Shown piece after piece: positions 1 to 6,309 of a DNA stretch of 35,560 bases (positions are counted from its first letter, which is position 1; each line of letters begins with the position of its first letter). A program made the position numbers and the translations under genes. The DNA is from a virus: positions 1-35,560 of the IMG/VR virus record IMGVR_UViG_3300050821_000901, one strand, 5' to 3'. Below the pieces are notes generated by a model that saw nothing but the letters and a program-made list of their open reading frames with translations, was not told where the DNA came from and did no database searches.

Positions 1-80
1 GTGACGGCGAGTGCGGGGGGACACTACGTACTCGCTTTTTTTGACGGACTTGACTTTACTTTCGGGAATTCGAGGCGCTC

Positions 81-773
81 GTGAAAACTGAGAAGAAAAA
101 AATCACGGAGATCGCGGTCGCGAAACTTTCCGGCTCGCTTCGCAATCGCGAGGACGGTCACGGCCTCGAGGACCCGGAGAAAATTCTCGCGAATCCGAAA
201 AACTGGCGCACGCATTCTCCCGATCAGGAGTCGGCGGTCGAGGGATTGCTCGAAGAGATCGGATGGGTGAACTCCGTCGTCATCAATCGAACGACGGGAC
301 GGCTGATCGACGGACATCTCCGCGTCGAGATAGCGAAGAAACGGCACGAGGCGGAGATCCCCGTCGTGTACGTGAAGCTCAGCGAGAAGGAAGAGGAACT
401 CGTCCTCGCGATGCTCGATCCGGTCGGCGATCTCGCGGGCATGGATCCGAAGAAACTCGAACAACTATTGAATTCGCTCGAACCGGAATCGATGGCGCTG
501 CAAAAACTGATCGCTGATCTCGAAGAGGAACTCGGCGTCGGCAAGGAAGAACAGGAAGTCGAGACGTTGCTCGATCAGGCGGTGCAGCTCGAACCCGGGC
601 GGGAGTTCGTCCTGATCGTGTGCGAGGCGGACGAGGAGTGGACGAAGCTCCGGGAGTCGCTCGGACTTCGCGCGGTCCGGCGCGGCGGCTATAAGCCCGG
701 CTCGGCGTTCGACGCGACGGGGACGGAGCGCGTCGTCAAAGCGCGGCGCGTTCTGAAGCTCCTCGCGGACTGA
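81..773 (+). CDS. ParB-like nuclease-domain (ParB/sulfiredoxin fold) protein
   Basis: A 230-aa protein starting at GTG with a GAGG ribosome binding site five bases upstream. Residues about 34-118 match the ParB N-terminal fold: a segment ILANPKNWRTH, then a helix, then the signature IDGHLR (residues 76-81), then IPVVYVKLSEKEE. This DGHxR motif corresponds to the ParB/Srx nucleotide-binding GxxRxxA/DGHxR box. The remaining 110 residues are charged and unassigned; no methylase or HTH domain is seen. Stand-alone ParB-like proteins are common in phages next to small terminase genes and may act as nucleases, CTP-binding DNA clamps or modification partners; which of these applies here is not visible. 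It precedes a glycosyltransferase of the DNA-hypermodification type, so a shared role on phage DNA is an inference. The fold assignment is fairly secure, the function is not. Confidence 0.8.
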   Translation: MKTEKKKITEIAVAKLSGSLRNREDGHGLEDPEKILANPKNWRTHSPDQESAVEGLLEEIGWVNSVVINRTTGRLIDGHLRVEIAKKRHEAEIPVVYVKLSEKEEELVLAMLDPVGDLAGMDPKKLEQLLNSLEPESMALQKLIADLEEELGVGKEEQEVETLLDQAVQLEPGREFVLIVCEADEEWTKLRESLGLRAVRRGGYKPGSAFDATGTERVVKARRVLKLLAD

Positions 774-801
774 TTTACGATTGTAAATTTTAATATACAA
801 A
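774..801 (+). promoter_or_regulatory. AT-rich spacer with inverted repeat and -10-like box
   Basis: Between the ParB-like gene and the glycosyltransferase. TTTAC (774-778) and GTAAA (783-787) form a small inverted repeat with loop GATT, followed by TAATAT (791-796), a good -10-like hexamer. The next ATG lies five bases further and no Shine-Dalgarno is present, so a leaderless transcript starting at or next to the ATG is possible. No convincing -35 is visible. Confidence 0.3.
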
Positions 802-1518
802 ATGCTGATCGCGATTCCATCACGAGGGCGTCCGACGACGGTCACGTCGACGAAGATCCTGAAGTCGGCGACTCTCTTCGTCCCGGCGAACGAAGAGGAC
901 GACTATCGGCGCGCGGGACACTCGAACGTCGTCGCGGTCCCGAAGGCGATCAAAGGGATCACGGCGACGCGGAACTTCATCCTCAAGTCGACGAGCGATC
1001 CGTGGATCGTGATGGTCGACGATGATCTGAAGTCTCAGGGTTTCGTGAAGCTCCTCCCGGCGAAAACGAAACACATCAAGCTCGAAGAGAAAGACTGGAT
1101 CCGCGAGATCGTGAAACTCTTCGAGCTGACGGAGCAACTCCACTTTCATCTATTCGGCGTGGCGACGCAGTCGGCGGCGCGGAGCGTGTATCCGTGGAAA
1201 CCGATCCTCACGCGGTCCTACGTGACGGGATCGTTCATGGGGATCGTCAACGACGGGAAGATCCGTTTCGACGAGCGCTATCAGGTCAAAGAGGACTACG
1301 AGCTGACGCTCCGATGCATCCGGCAGGACGGCGGCGTCGTCGCGGCGCGCTATCTCTATTGGGAAAATTCCCACTGGAAAGATCCGGGCGGATGCTCCGG
1401 GTATCGGACTCAGCTCATGGAGCTACGCTGCATCAAAATGCTCGCGAATTCCTATCCGGGGATGATCCGGCGGATCGAGCGCGGCGGCTCGACGTATAGC
1501 ATCGATCTCGATTTTTGA
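802..1518 (+). CDS. TET-associated-type glycosyltransferase (GT-A fold, DNA-hypermodification family)
   Basis: A 238-aa protein. It opens with LIAIPSRGRP, the nucleotide-sugar-binding start of GT-A enzymes, followed by a helix and FVPANEEDDYRRAG. The metal-binding acidic motif is MVDDDL (residues 71-76). A second acidic motif FDERYQVKEDYELTL (156-170) and the tail GGCSGYR (196-202) follow the pattern of TAGT family proteins. Members of this family are encoded in phage genomes beside TET/JBP dioxygenases and are predicted, and in some phages shown, to glycosylate hydroxymethylated bases in DNA. No TET dioxygenase or DNA methyltransferase lies in this window; they could be outside it, or the enzyme may use another acceptor. 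The start is fixed by the conserved N-terminus although it lacks a Shine-Dalgarno. A cell-wall or protein glycosyltransferase is the main alternative. Confidence 0.75.
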   Translation: MLIAIPSRGRPTTVTSTKILKSATLFVPANEEDDYRRAGHSNVVAVPKAIKGITATRNFILKSTSDPWIVMVDDDLKSQGFVKLLPAKTKHIKLEEKDWIREIVKLFELTEQLHFHLFGVATQSAARSVYPWKPILTRSYVTGSFMGIVNDGKIRFDERYQVKEDYELTLRCIRQDGGVVAARYLYWENSHWKDPGGCSGYRTQLMELRCIKMLANSYPGMIRRIERGGSTYSIDLDF

Positions 1519-1529
1519 TCGGAGGGAAC

Positions 1530-1733
1530 ATGAAGGTCAGACTCGCAACTCGCGAAGGCGCGGAAGTGGCGAACGTGGAGATCCCGGAGTTCGTCTCGCT
1601 CCCGGAAGTCGTCGTATGGGGATCCCGCGCGTTTCTTTTCCATCACAACGAAAAACGCGACGGCGACGACGTAGAGAACGAGTTCCGGGAGATCTGTCTC
1701 TACTGGATTCGGATGTTCGAGTCTCCACTGTGA
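1530..1733 (+). CDS. Small hypothetical phage protein
   Basis: A 67-aa protein with a strong ribosome binding site GGAGGG (1521-1526) four bases before the ATG. A TTG upstream overlaps the stop of the previous gene but has no site, so the ATG is preferred. The sequence is acidic and predicted mainly beta at the start (VRLATREGAEVANVEI) with WGSRAFLFHH in the middle. No family is recognised. It overlaps the next gene by GTGA, so the two are probably translated together just upstream of the terminase. Confidence 0.7.
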   Translation: MKVRLATREGAEVANVEIPEFVSLPEVVVWGSRAFLFHHNEKRDGDDVENEFREICLYWIRMFESPL

Positions 1734-2017
1734 AAACCTTCAGGCTTGGCGGCGAGGAGCGCGGCTATCGCGTCCTCACGATCAAAGTGTTCAACATCGA
1801 GAACGACGGATTCACGGTGCGGAAGTTCCGGGCGGCGCGGGGACAGCTATTCGGAGAGGCGTCGATCACGCGGCTCCTCGACGCGGCGGCTCAGGATCTC
1901 GAAACGCGCTTCCCGGCTGACGAATGGGGACTCGTCGAAGTGGGTCCGGCGGCTTTCAACGTGGTCTGGCGAGGCAAGAGGCAGGCGTCGACGGGTCAAA
2001 CGACGGTCGAGGCATAG
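1730..2017 (+). CDS. Hypothetical protein, translationally coupled
   Basis: A 95-aa protein starting at the GTG that overlaps the preceding stop (GTGA at 1730-1733). The open frame continues upstream, but that extension is a run of arginines typical of a shadow frame, so the GTG is chosen. The sequence alternates beta strands (YRVLTIKVFNIENDGFTVRK) with a helix (ITRLLDAAAQDLETRF) and ends in a beta segment (FNVVWRGKR). No known domain is recognised. Its place directly before the small terminase suggests it belongs to the late or packaging operon. Confidence 0.6.
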   Translation: MKTFRLGGEERGYRVLTIKVFNIENDGFTVRKFRAARGQLFGEASITRLLDAAAQDLETRFPADEWGLVEVGPAAFNVVWRGKRQASTGQTTVEA

Positions 2018-2025
2018 GCTCTGGC

Positions 2026-2499
2026 ATGGCGCAAACGTCCGCAAAGATCCTCGCGAACTTGTTCGGGATCACGACTTCGAGGATCCATCAGCTCGTCAAA
2101 GAGGGACTCCCGAAAGAGAGTCGCGGTCAGTACGATCTCCTGAAATGTGTTCGCTGGTATGTGCGTTTCCTTCACGCGGCAATCGAGAAGAAAGTCGTCC
2201 CGATGGGCGATTCCTACGTCGGCGAGCGCGAGGAACGGATCCGCTCGATCCGCGCGGACGCTGATCTGAAGGAAATCGAACTCGCTCAGAAGCGATCTCA
2301 GCTCGTCTCGATTCAGGATGTCGAGCGTTCGATGACGGATCTCGTCCTCACGACGAAAGCTCGCGTGATGGCGGTCGCTCCCCGGCTCGCTCCCGATCTC
2401 GTCGGCGAGGATTCGCGCGTGATGGCGCACGCGAAGATCGAGAAGGCTCTGAAGGAAGCGCTACTCGGACTCTCGAAATATGGGGCAAAGAAAGCGTGA
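2026..2499 (+). CDS. Terminase small subunit, Nu1-like
   Basis: A 157-aa protein. The N-terminus (ILANLFGITTSRIHQLVKEG, residues about 7-26) is a winged helix-turn-helix of the Nu1/DNA-packaging type, followed by the wing PKESRGQYDLLKCVRWYV. A long charged helix follows (EREERIRSIRADADLKEIELAQKR), as in Nu1 proteins where this part leads to the large-subunit-binding tail. It recognises the packaging site and recruits the large subunit. It overlaps the large subunit by GTGA at 2496-2499, the usual order. The ATG at 2026 is chosen because the conserved HTH begins right after it; residues upstream in frame are low-complexity Gly/Arg and look non-coding. Confidence 0.88.
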   Translation: MAQTSAKILANLFGITTSRIHQLVKEGLPKESRGQYDLLKCVRWYVRFLHAAIEKKVVPMGDSYVGEREERIRSIRADADLKEIELAQKRSQLVSIQDVERSMTDLVLTTKARVMAVAPRLAPDLVGEDSRVMAHAKIEKALKEALLGLSKYGAKKA

Positions 2500-4421
2500 C
2501 GGTTGAGACGCACTCGTCGGCGCGCAAGAACTTCGTCGAGATGCTCGCGCGCGTCCGGCGTCACTATGAACCTCCTCCCGATCTGACGGTGTCCGAATGG
2601 GCGACGCGGAATCGCGTGCTCCCGAAGGGAACGACATCGCGTCCCGGTCCTTTTCGCGCGGAAGCGTTTCAGATCGAGATGATGAACGTCATCCTCGAAC
2701 CGCTCGTTCACGAAGTCGTGATTATGAAATCGACTCAGGTCGGATACAGCGACGCGGTCCTGAACAACGTGTGCGGCTACTACATCGACGCGGATCCGCG
2801 TCCGATCATGCTCGTGCAACCGACAATCGACAACGCGAAGGACTACGGAAAGAAGCGGATCACTCCGATGATCGAGGCGTGTCCGGCGTTGCGGGAAAAG
2901 ATAAAACCGCCGGCCTCGAGAAGATCCGGGAACACGCTCGCTCTGAAGGAATTCCCCGGCGGCTTCCTGAAGCTCACGGGCGCGAACTCCGGCGCGGGAC
3001 TTCGTTCGGATCCGGTCCCTGTCGTTCTGTTCGATGAAGTCGACGGCTATCCGGTCGACGTGGAAGGCGAGGGAGATCCGGTCGCAATCGGGACGCGGCG
3101 CACGGATGGATACGCGGACTGGAAAATCGTGAAGGGATCGACTCCCGCGAAACCGAAAGGGATCTCTCCGATTGAGCGCGACTTTCTCCGGTCGGACATG
3201 CGGCGGTTTTTCGTTCCGTGTCCCTTCTGTTCCTTCCTGCAAGTCCTTTGGTGGAGAGATCCGGTCACGAAAGGCTATCGGCTGTTCTATTCCGTGAACT
3301 CCGACGGGCAAGTCGACGCGGCGAGCGTCGCGTTCGTGTGCGCGAATCCGGCGTGCGCGAAGAAAATTCCCGAACGCTACAAACAGCAGATGCTCAACGC
3401 GGGGAAGTGGATCGCGGAGTTCCCGGATCGTCCGACGGTCGGCTTTCATCTCAACGCGCTCTATTCTCCGTGGCGCGAGAATTGGTTCGCGCTCGCGCAA
3501 GAGTGGCACGAGGCGAATCACGAACAGAACCCGGAGAAACTGAAGGCGTTCATCAATCTCCGGCTCGGCGAAACGTGGGAGGAGCAAGGCGACGCGGTCG
3601 AGGCGCTCGCGCTCGGCGCGCGGCGCGAAGCGTATGAGGCGGAAGTCCCGGACGGCGTCGGGATCCTCACGGCGGCGGTCGACGTTCAGAATGATCGTCT
3701 CGAAATTGTCGTGAAGGGATGGGGCGAGAAAGAGGAGAGCTGGCTCATCGCGTTTCAGCAACTCTTCGGAGATCCGGGACAGGATCAAGTCTGGACGGAA
3801 CTCGACGAGTTCCTTCTGACGACATGGGCGACGAAGCTCGGGCACAAGCTCAAGATCTCCGTCGCGATGATCGACTCCGGCGGATCGCACACGGACTCCG
3901 CGTATCGCTTCTCGAAGGCGAGGCAACATCGGCGCGTGTTCGTCCTGAAGGGATCGAGCGAGTCCGGGAAAGAGATCCTCGGCAAGTTCAGCACGAACAA
4001 TCAGTACAGGGTGAAGCTCTGGATCATCGGCGTCGACACGGCGAAGGATCGGATCTTCGCGAGGATGAAGATCCCGGCTCCGGGTCCCGGCTACATGCAT
4101 CTCCCGGACTGGACGGAGGACGAATACGTCGCTCAGCTCACGTCCGAGAAGGCGATCCGGCGCTATCGGCGCGGTAAGGGCACGATCCGGGAATACGTCA
4201 AGACGCGGGCGCGCAACGAGGCGCTCGATCTCGAAGTCTATGCTCTGGCGGCGCTCTACGTTCTCGGACAGCAAACGATCCGCAAGCTCGGCGAGCTTGC
4301 GGCGGCGTTCAAGATCCCTCCGGGCGACGGCGGCGGCTCAGCTCCTCCGTCCGGCGGATCAGGGGGACACGGCGGCTCCGGCGGGCGGCGCGGCTCCTCG
4401 TGGGTGGAAGGATGGAGATGA
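2496..4421 (+). CDS. Terminase large subunit, lambda GpA family
   Basis: A 641-aa ATPase-nuclease that cuts concatemers and pumps DNA into the prohead through the portal. Visible parts: a deviant Walker A KSTQVGYSDA (residues 78-87), Walker B VVLFDEVD (176-183), a zinc-knuckle pair CPFC (242-245) and CANPAC (282-287) typical of GpA-type terminases, and nuclease acidic residues in AAVDVQNDRLE (Asp396) and AMIDSGG (Asp460). The last 35 residues are a Gly/Ser-rich tail, unusual in composition and perhaps a portal-contacting linker. GpA-type enzymes with Nu1-type small subunits usually cut at cos sites; no cos site could be picked out by eye. It starts at GTG overlapping the small-subunit stop. 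Confidence 0.97.
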   Translation: MTVETHSSARKNFVEMLARVRRHYEPPPDLTVSEWATRNRVLPKGTTSRPGPFRAEAFQIEMMNVILEPLVHEVVIMKSTQVGYSDAVLNNVCGYYIDADPRPIMLVQPTIDNAKDYGKKRITPMIEACPALREKIKPPASRRSGNTLALKEFPGGFLKLTGANSGAGLRSDPVPVVLFDEVDGYPVDVEGEGDPVAIGTRRTDGYADWKIVKGSTPAKPKGISPIERDFLRSDMRRFFVPCPFCSFLQVLWWRDPVTKGYRLFYSVNSDGQVDAASVAFVCANPACAKKIPERYKQQMLNAGKWIAEFPDRPTVGFHLNALYSPWRENWFALAQEWHEANHEQNPEKLKAFINLRLGETWEEQGDAVEALALGARREAYEAEVPDGVGILTAAVDVQNDRLEIVVKGWGEKEESWLIAFQQLFGDPGQDQVWTELDEFLLTTWATKLGHKLKISVAMIDSGGSHTDSAYRFSKARQHRRVFVLKGSSESGKEILGKFSTNNQYRVKLWIIGVDTAKDRIFARMKIPAPGPGYMHLPDWTEDEYVAQLTSEKAIRRYRRGKGTIREYVKTRARNEALDLEVYALAALYVLGQQTIRKLGELAAAFKIPPGDGGGSAPPSGGSGGHGGSGGRRGSSWVEGWR

Positions 4422-4534
4422 ACTACCGTGTAAATCCTTCCTAGAACCTCTTCGGTACCGAAGTCCTATAGCTCGGCGTGAGCGCGAACGTCAGAATATC
4501 TATGTAAGCACTCACTTAGATATTCGGAGGGGCA
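4422..4534 (+). promoter_or_regulatory. Intergenic control region with two palindromes (start of the moron block)
   Basis: This gap interrupts the normally tight terminase-to-connector order. It holds a perfect 14-bp palindrome CTTCGGTACCGAAG (4450-4463) and a 32-bp imperfect palindrome at 4494-4525 with perfect 9-bp arms GAATATCTA and TAGATATTC. Inside the second is TAAGCACTCACTTA (TAAG-N6-CTTA), the shape of a TetR-family operator. The right arm ends one base before the ribosome binding site GGAGGGG of the next gene, so the element could act either as an operator or as an RNA hairpin controlling translation. A TATAG at about 4468 is -10-like, with no clear -35. Confidence 0.5.
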
Positions 4535-4678
4535 ATGAGCAAAGTCAAGGCGATCACAGCAATCGACGAACTCCTGAGGCACGACACTCCGTATATCGAA
4601 GGGAGTCCGGTGATCCTGTTCGAGCGCTCGCTGTGGCGGAAGCTCCTCGCGGCTGTAGCGAGAATGGCGGCGCTCTAA
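4535..4678 (+). CDS. Small protein of 47 aa, first gene of the moron block
   Basis: ATG preceded by an excellent GGAGGGG (4526-4532). The 47-aa product starts MSKVKAITAIDELLRHDTPY and ends in a basic amphipathic helix (LWRKLLAAVARMAAL). No family is recognised. It sits directly behind the 32-bp palindrome and overlaps the next gene (TAATG), so it is probably the first cistron of a small transcription unit. The C-terminal helix could be a membrane-binding or protein-binding element; this is inference from composition only. Confidence 0.6.
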   Translation: MSKVKAITAIDELLRHDTPYIEGSPVILFERSLWRKLLAAVARMAAL

Positions 4679-4953
4679 TGGTCCTAGCGACTCGCTGGCT
4701 GTTCACGCGCGCGGAGGATCTCAAGGCGGAGATTCACGCGAGGGGACTCGGACTCTCCTTGAGCTTCGAGGAAGTCACGGGATCAGGCTACTTGTGGCAA
4801 CGTCCGGCGGATCTGGCGTTCGTTTACGCATACGACGGAGAGGACGGGATTCACGTCCCGCTGATCGATGGCGAGGAGATCGTCGCGACGCTCGAAGAGG
4901 CGGAGGAGCTGATCCGCAAGTTCGTCCTCGACGAGTTCGGAGAGAAGCTATGA
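4678..4953 (+). CDS. Hypothetical protein, 91 aa
   Basis: The ATG overlaps the preceding stop by one base (TAATG). The product is acidic, with an N-terminal helix (LFTRAEDLKAEIHARG), a beta part with GSGYLWQRPADLAFVYAYDGED, and a C-terminal helix (TLEEAEELIRKFVLDEF). The layout resembles many small uncharacterised phage proteins; no function can be given. The longer open frame upstream reads antisense-like low-complexity sequence through the terminase tail and palindromes and is rejected as coding. Confidence 0.6.
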   Translation: MVLATRWLFTRAEDLKAEIHARGLGLSLSFEEVTGSGYLWQRPADLAFVYAYDGEDGIHVPLIDGEEIVATLEEAEELIRKFVLDEFGEKL

Positions 4954-5105
4954 CGCTCAGTGAATTCGTTTTCTTGTTCTCGTTTTGCTCGACGATCTAT
5001 TTCCTTCGCGCTTCGTGGCGCTTCGGTCGCTCTCCCGAATTCAAGCGCGATCTCGAACGGCTCCGCGAACAGCGGCGGAATCGCAAAGCGGCGCGGAGGG
5101 GATAA
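4950..5105 (+). CDS. Small single-pass membrane protein, 51 aa
   Basis: The ATG overlaps the previous stop (ATGA at 4950-4953). Residues about 3-20 (LSEFVFLFSFCSTIYFLRA) form one hydrophobic segment, followed by a strongly basic tail (RLREQRRNRKAARRG). This is the shape of a type I or N-in small membrane protein. No family is recognised. In the moron block it might anchor a host-modifying or exclusion function, but nothing in the sequence decides this. Confidence 0.55.
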   Translation: MTLSEFVFLFSFCSTIYFLRASWRFGRSPEFKRDLERLREQRRNRKAARRG

Positions 5106-5240
5106 ATGTCTATTCGCGAAATGAACGACGTTCTCGCGGCGGCTCAGGAGTGGAATGCGCGACGCGAACAGTTCCGTCGTGAGTGGCTCCATGATCTCGC
5201 TGTCGAAATGGCGAAGGCGTTCGAGGAAGTGATCCGATGA
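5106..5240 (+). CDS. Small helical protein, 44 aa
   Basis: Starts at the ATG directly after the previous stop (TAAATG). The 44-aa product MSIREMNDVLAAAQEWNARR... is predicted to be almost entirely helical, with two Trp and a mixed charge pattern (REWLHDLAVEMAKAFEEVI). It overlaps the next gene by ATGA. No family is recognised. Its support comes from tight coupling and codon usage like its neighbours. Confidence 0.5.
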   Translation: MSIREMNDVLAAAQEWNARREQFRREWLHDLAVEMAKAFEEVIR

Positions 5241-5458
5241 AATCGTTCACGGTGACGGCGTTCTTCCCGGAGGCGAAAGCGCATCTCGCTTATCAGAGCA
5301 TCACGATCAACGCGGGCGATCTGAACGTCGCGGTCGCGCGCGGGATCTCGCGGCTCCGTTCCCGTCCGGGTATTGCTGGAAAGCACATCACGGAAGTCCG
5401 GCTCACGATCAAGCTGGTAGGTGAAGAGTTAGACTGTAATTCAGGAGGCAAGGTATGA
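5237..5458 (+). CDS. Hypothetical protein, 73 aa
   Basis: Starts at the ATG overlapping the previous stop. The sequence reads as an alternating beta/helix domain: FTVTAFFPEAKAHLAYQS, then SITINAGDLNVAVARGISRL, then HITEVRLTIKLV. This resembles small single-domain phage proteins, but no specific family is recognised. It overlaps the exported protein gene by ATGA, and the ribosome binding site of that gene (AGGAGG at about 5443) lies in its last codons. Confidence 0.6.
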   Translation: MKSFTVTAFFPEAKAHLAYQSITINAGDLNVAVARGISRLRSRPGIAGKHITEVRLTIKLVGEELDCNSGGKV

Positions 5459-6090
5459 AATACAGAACACTCGCACTCATCGCGGCTCTCGTTTTTCTTT
5501 CGGTCGGCGCGTCAGCTCAGACGAAAACTGTCGACGCTACCGTGTTTGGCTTTCATCTCGGCGAGAAGCTCACAGTCCCGGAGTGTCCATTCGAGACGCG
5601 GAACATGCTCTACGTCGACGATTCATCTGTCGCGGCGTATTTGGGGATCCCTCTGTCAAAGTCGGTCTGTTTCGAGCATAGCGATCCGGCGCTCGTCGGA
5701 CATCCATTGCAAACGGAACACGACGTCCGGCTCCAGTTTCCCGACGGCGCTTCTCCCGCAATTTCGGGAAACGTCTACGCGACGGTCATCGATGGATCTC
5801 TCGAAGCGATGAAAATATGGACTCCCGGATATTCCGTTCAGGCTTCGGATCTGAACATCCTGAAGGCGAAATACGGAACTCCGTCGAGCATCTCCATCTC
5901 GCGGGAGCAAAACAGTTTCGCTGCTCAGTACGAGAACGTCCATGCTCGCTGGCATCGCGGCGACGTGTCGGTCGCGTTCGATGGAGTGGTCGGGAGAGTC
6001 GATCAGGGTTTGATCGTGATCGGGACGAAGAAAGGCTCCGCGTTCCTCGCGGCGCTCGCTGCACAATCTTCCGGCGGTCCGAAACTTTAA
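5455..6090 (+). CDS. Exported protein of unknown function (candidate lysogenic conversion protein)
   Basis: A 211-aa protein with a clear Sec signal peptide: a basic start (MKYR), a hydrophobic core (TLALIAALVFLSVG) and a cleavage site ASA before QT, giving a mature protein from about residue 22. The mature part is beta-rich with two conserved-looking cysteines (in VPECPFE and KSVCFEH) and a YGTP turn in LKAKYGTPSS. It ends the moron block and is followed at once by a strong terminator. Phage genes for exported proteins between packaging and head genes are usually not needed for growth and often change the host surface or block superinfection; this is inference. Some codons (GTT, TTT, ACC) differ from the surrounding virion genes, consistent with separate acquisition. 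Confidence 0.7.
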   Translation: MKYRTLALIAALVFLSVGASAQTKTVDATVFGFHLGEKLTVPECPFETRNMLYVDDSSVAAYLGIPLSKSVCFEHSDPALVGHPLQTEHDVRLQFPDGASPAISGNVYATVIDGSLEAMKIWTPGYSVQASDLNILKAKYGTPSSISISREQNSFAAQYENVHARWHRGDVSVAFDGVVGRVDQGLIVIGTKKGSAFLAALAAQSSGGPKL

Positions 6091-6125
6091 GATCCGGCTT
6101 CGCTTTTCCTTGCAGGGCACAGCGG

Positions 6126-6163
6126 ACGCTCCTCGAATTTCGGGGAGCGTTTTGCTTTCTGTT
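6126..6163 (+). terminator. Strong rho-independent terminator
   Basis: An 11-bp stem, left arm ACGCTCCTCGA (6126-6136), loop ATT, right arm TCGGGGAGCGT (6140-6150), with one G-T wobble, followed by TTTGCTTTCTGTT. It lies 35 bases after the exported-protein stop and closes the moron block. Confidence 0.85.
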
Positions 6164-6309
6164 GCGGTAAAATCCTCTCAGCTCCATCCCGATTCTTTTC
6201 CTTCATCGGCTCCCCGCTCTGGCGCGGGGAGCCGTCCTCGTTATAGGAATGTGCTACTGAGTAAGTCTCTTGTACCGCTCCCTCCGGCAAACAACGTACT
6301 TTTTGTTCC
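6164..6309 (+). promoter_or_regulatory. Intergenic region with GC hairpin and ACTGAGTAAG motif
   Basis: A second hairpin with an 11-bp perfect stem (6207-6217 with 6224-6234, loop TCTGGC) lacks a T tract, so it is not a standard terminator. It is followed by TTATAGG (-10-like) and by ACTGAGTAAG (6256-6265), a 10-mer found again upstream of the serine recombinase at 29027-29036. TACTTT (6297-6302) lies seven bases before the GTG of the next gene, which has no Shine-Dalgarno. The region therefore probably carries a promoter for the head genes, perhaps giving a leaderless message, but no full promoter can be assigned by eye. Confidence 0.4.

Noticed and set aside
1-80. A gene or cos site at the left edge
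   Set aside because: The 80 bases hold no start with a supported frame on the + strand and no recognisable cos pattern; the short antisense frame there is an Arg/Asp-rich shadow of the ParB-like gene.
2313-4274. A 653-codon open frame on the - strand opposite terminase
   Set aside because: Arg-rich composition, no ribosome binding site, and exact antisense of the conserved GpA-type terminase.
6207-6234. Second rho-independent terminator after the moron block
   Set aside because: The 11-bp hairpin is strong but is followed by GTCCTCG, without a T tract on either strand, so it is recorded only as a hairpin.
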